Below, piece after piece: positions 6,027 through 6,746 of a stretch of DNA of 6,746 nucleotides. Below the pieces are notes generated by a model. The model was not told the origin of the DNA, did no database searches, and worked only from the letters and a program-made list of their open reading frames with translations. This stretch comes from Bacteroidota bacterium. GTDB lineage: Bacteria; Bacteroidota; Bacteroidia; Chitinophagales; Chitinophagaceae. The stretch spans positions 1-6,746 of the forward strand of contig JAEZRB010000192.1 in NCBI GenBank assembly GCA_023412975.1, given 5' to 3'. Every line of letters begins with the position of its first letter. Positions within the stretch are counted from its first letter, which is position 1. Position numbers and translations under genes: made by a program.

Positions 6027-6746
6027 TTAATCGTGTTCGGCTTCATTTGACGAACGGTTCTTCCAGGCATTGTTGAGGTTTTCAAATTCCTTCATTTCCT
6101 CTGGTGAAAACTCTGTTTGGGTAAGCTTAGTGAGATCGGGCTGGCCGGCATTAACCCACGCTGTATACCAAAAAGAAGCAACTGCAAAAATAGATTGCCG
6201 CATGCGACGTTCCACCATTCCACGCAACTTATCGTTATATGCTTTTGAATAGAAGGTAGAGTACTGGCGCACCAGTTGCCCGTTTCGGTCTTCAAAAGCA
6301 TATCGCTGGTCGGGAGAAAACTGTCGGGATAATTCTTTTTCAAATTTCAACACCGTGTCAGCTGCGGCGGCACTTTCCAACACACGGTCCCAGATAAATG
6401 AGGTTGGGTTTTTAATGTAGTGAGCCTTGCCGATAAAGAAATCCCATTCTTTTTCTGCAAACAACTCGGGAATGCGACTTTCCCAAAAACCATGGATCCC
6501 TTTTTGACCCGTGTATTGGCCATTGTGGTTTTTGGTAGCGTGCAAAGGCACATGCGCGTCAGCAATATAGTGACCTATCTCCGCTGAGAGTTTTATGATC
6601 CGTGACTGGTTTTTTTCCTTAAAGGCATTGGTGAGTCTGTATAGCATGGTTTGCAACCACCAGGGAACAATGCCATATTTATTTAAGGTGTCTTCCGAAA
6701 ATTTTGTCACTGCATCATTCCACTTACGGGGTAATGTATCATAAGG
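6027..6746 (-). CDS. Zinc-dependent S1/P1-nuclease or phospholipase C-like protein (N-terminus outside window)
   Basis: The 239 residues visible are a C-terminal part. The frame stays open through 6746, encoding PYDTLPRKWNDA immediately before the GTG at 6708-6710, so that GTG is an internal Val rather than the start. In this numbering (residue 1 at the window edge), a trinuclear-zinc signature is clear: GHYIADAHVPLH (58-69), with His59, Asp63 and His69 in the H-x3-D-x5-H spacing of P1 nuclease, then GIHGFWES (83-90), with His85 and Glu89 at the H-x3-D position. P1/S1 nucleases and bacterial zinc phospholipases C share this all-helical fold and cleave phosphodiesters of nucleic acids or phospholipids, usually outside the cytoplasm. 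An N-terminal signal peptide and the metal-binding N-terminal Trp, typical of the family, would lie outside the window. The tail after about residue 205 is charged and probably disordered. The substrate cannot be decided here. The stop codon lies 134 bp before serC, which has its own likely promoter. Confidence 0.85.
   Translation of the reverse strand, partial: PYDTLPRKWNDAVTKFSEDTLNKYGIVPWWLQTMLYRLTNAFKEKNQSRIIKLSAEIGHYIADAHVPLHATKNHNGQYTGQKGIHGFWESRIPELFAEKEWDFFIGKAHYIKNPTSFIWDRVLESAAAADTVLKFEKELSRQFSPDQRYAFEDRNGQLVRQYSTFYSKAYNDKLRGMVERRMRQSIFAVASFWYTAWVNAGQPDLTKLTQTEFSPEEMKEFENLNNAWKNRSSNEAEHD

Noticed and set aside
6092..6565. Two minus-strand open frames inside the nuclease-like gene
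   Set aside because: They lie in another frame of a gene whose zinc motifs are clear. Their products show no motif.

Overview
The window looks like a chromosomal housekeeping stretch from a Bacteroidota bacterium, probably Chitinophagaceae-like. This is an inference from three things: the protein flavour, the AT-rich leaders without Shine-Dalgarno sequences, and a perfect TAnnTTTG-type -7 element upstream of serC. No rRNA, tRNA, CRISPR array, insertion sequence or phage gene was seen.

Layout, left to right. Positions 1-140 hold no confident gene. Positions 141-422 (+) encode a small stand-alone GIY-YIG nuclease-family protein, the only plus-strand gene. It converges on a minus-strand long-chain acyl-CoA ligase (454-2238), with 31 bp between the two stop codons. 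A 183-bp gap (2239-2421) carries a minus-strand intrinsic terminator. To its right lies a secreted TPR protein (2422-3435, minus), whose start is best placed 45 bp inside the longest open frame. Next come a DUF1015 protein (3541-4773, minus) and phosphoserine aminotransferase SerC (4801-5892, minus), only 27 bp apart and probably co-transcribed from a promoter near 5916-5923. The right end (6027-6746, minus) is the C-terminal part of a zinc-dependent S1/P1-nuclease or phospholipase C-like protein; its frame stays open to the window edge, so its true start lies outside.

How the genes relate. SerC makes phosphoserine for serine biosynthesis. DUF1015 appears to be its operon partner and carries a conserved Asp-Gly-His-His-Arg motif that hints at a ParB/Srx-like nucleotide or phosphoserine function. 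That link is the most interesting lead here. The acyl-CoA ligase (fatty-acid activation), the TPR protein and the nuclease seem to be separate transcription units with no obvious shared pathway. I see no convincing new multi-gene system; the findings are modest, mostly unusual residues and regulatory structures.
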